From: JANYIP01 sp031394045
GTDB taxonomy: Bacteria; Actinomycetota; Actinomycetes; Prado026
Length of the DNA: 14,984 nt
Assembly (NCBI GenBank): GCA_031394045.1
Contig: JANMWN010000365.1
Coordinates: 1 to 14,984, forward strand
Direction: 5' to 3'
Part shown: positions 14,004 through 14,984 of the stretch, piece by piece
How positions within the stretch are numbered: the stretch's first letter is position 1
Layout: the number at the start of each line of letters is the position of its first letter
Notes under the pieces: model-generated
Database searches by the model: none
Told to the model about the DNA's origin: nothing
What the model saw: the letters and a program-made list of their open reading frames with translations, nothing else
Position numbers and translations under genes: made by a program

Positions 14004-14984
14004 CTAGCGGATCAAGAGTGCCTGCCGCGCGATGACGGTGACAGCGATCTCGTACGCCGCCAGCAGCACCGCGACGATCAGCAGGGCCCACCAGCTCGTC
14101 CAGAGGAGCAGCACGATGGCCGCGACGACGGCGGCACCGATGCGCAGTGCGTCCAGGTTGGTGGTGGCGAGCTCGTTGTGGGCGGTCCAGCCTCGGGTGG
14201 CCTGGCCGCGTAGTGCGGTCGCGCTGCGGCTCGAGCCCACGACGTACGCCACCAACGCGAGCACGAGCGCGACGACGAAGAGGGCGATGGCCTGCTGACG
14301 CAGGCTGCTCAGCACCACCCTGGTGACGCTGGCGGCCGCGGGACGCAGGGTGTCGTCCGAGATGCCGCTGACCGCCGAGCGGGTCAGGCCGCGTACGACG
14401 AAGAAGAGCACCCCGGTGAGGCCGGCCGTGAGCAGCCCGATCTGGACCAGGGTGCGACGGCGCCTCGGGCTCAACCAGACGGCGGCGGCGAAGGCGACCA
14501 GAGCGAGCGTGATCACCAGGATCACCGCGAGGTTGATGACCTTGATGCCCTTGCGGGCCTGGTCGAGCGCAGTCGCGTCCAGGATCGGTACCGACGCGAA
14601 CGGGGCCGCCAGGTCGACGCCGAGGGCCTTGGACAGCAGCAGGCGCAGGGCGTCGGCCGTCAGGTTGTCCGGGATGTACTGGGCCAGCGCGGTACCGAAG
14701 ATTGTGGGCAGCTGGTTCTGCAGGTTCTGCACGACGAGGACGACGACGTCGACGAGGTTGACGTAGATCTTCCCGTTGTAGACCTGACGTGGTGCGCCCG
14801 ACCGGTCAGCGTCGTCACGACCTGCTGGTGCGACAGGGTCAGCGCCGCCACCGAGATCTTGCGGAACGCGTCGCCGTCGACCGCCTTGGCCACCTGCTCG
14901 CGGACGACCCGCTCCACGCCGGTGGCCAGCGCGGCGGAGAGGAACTGCAGGTTCGTCGGCAGCACGGGGGAGAGCCGGTCCTGC
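14004..14984 (-). pseudogene. Multi-spanning actinobacterial membrane protein, frameshifted and cut by window edge
   Basis: Two minus-strand frames together give one protein. The 5' part (from the window edge to about 14800) reads QDRLSPVLPTNLQFLSAALA, then VERVVREQVAKAVDGDAFRK and HQQVVTTLTG. From about 14800 the next frame continues SGAPRQVYNGKIYVNLVDVV, QNLQNQLPTIFGTALAQYIP and on to the stop. The join needs one extra base near 14795-14810 (around ACCGGTCGGGCGCACCA on the minus strand). The C-terminal frame has four or more hydrophobic segments (VINLAVILVITLALVAFAAA, LVQIGLLTAGLTGVLFFVV, AIALFVVALVLALVAYVVG, and a long one near the end). This resembles the integral membrane proteins of Streptomyces and Nocardioides that carry an extracellular helical head (residues VREQVxxxVxxDAF) between membrane helices; their function is unknown. 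The downstream frame has no start with a ribosome site. It could be a true mutation or a one-base sequencing or assembly error. Confidence 0.7.

Noticed and set aside
14004..14732. Treating the C-terminal membrane segment as an independent gene starting at GTG 14732
   Set aside because: It has no ribosome binding site, and the coding-like sequence continues upstream in the same frame to about 14800, where it meets the other frame; a frameshift explains it better.
1..14984. CRISPR arrays, tRNA/rRNA genes, transposases, phage genes, attachment sites
   Set aside because: No repeat-spacer pattern, cloverleaf-like sequence, transposase motif or integrase was seen by reading. Absence is not proven without a dedicated search.

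Overview
The window comes from a high-GC actinobacterium. The gene order recR - DUF5063 - lysC - asd, the strong G/C third-position bias and the frequent GTAC/CGTAC strings all suggest order Propionibacteriales, most likely a Nocardioidaceae relative such as Nocardioides, Aeromicrobium or Mumia. That placement is inferred from gene order and codon style, not from a marker search.

Layout. The left part (1-6469) is entirely plus strand. It opens with the 3' end of recR, which overlaps a DUF5063 gene, then the aspartate-pathway pair lysC-asd (4-bp overlap). lysC has a candidate internal start for a separate regulatory (beta) subunit. Downstream of asd is a branched inverted repeat (3046-3125). 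Next is an ECF42-type module: a YCII/DGPF protein followed by a large sigma factor with a C-terminal TPR-type extension. This module is preceded by TGTCGA-N17-CGTC, which fits the promoter motif reported for ECF42 factors. A PadR regulator overlapping a HAAS-type membrane protein with an unusual predicted ectodomain completes the plus-strand block.

The right part (6592-14984) is entirely minus strand. In transcription order, right to left, it holds: a multi-spanning membrane protein broken by a frameshift and cut by the window edge; a small PLDc_N/SHOCT membrane protein; a membrane GGDEF-EAL protein that overlaps a BioF2/FemAB-like acetyltransferase by 4 bp; a SIMPL-domain (DUF541) secreted or anchored protein; and a dimethylglycine/sarcosine dehydrogenase-like flavoprotein with a fused GcvT domain. 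The two strands converge at 6470-6591.

The main non-coding signals are: two copies of an intergenic palindrome with an identical 17-bp left arm and similar right flanks (4913-4974 and 6503-6563); the Y-shaped element after asd; a strong hairpin at 13469-13500; and an 11-bp triplication over the stop codon of the HAAS gene.

The left genes are housekeeping (repair, and Lys/Thr/Met/diaminopimelate biosynthesis), and the middle is signalling. The GGDEF-EAL/acetyltransferase pair shows softer codon bias than its neighbours and may be a later arrival. No CRISPR array, tRNA, rRNA, insertion sequence or prophage gene was seen. No wholly new multi-gene defence-type system is evident. The candidates most worth pursuing are the palindrome family, the branched element, the ECF42 promoter and the GGDEF-EAL/acetyltransferase coupling.
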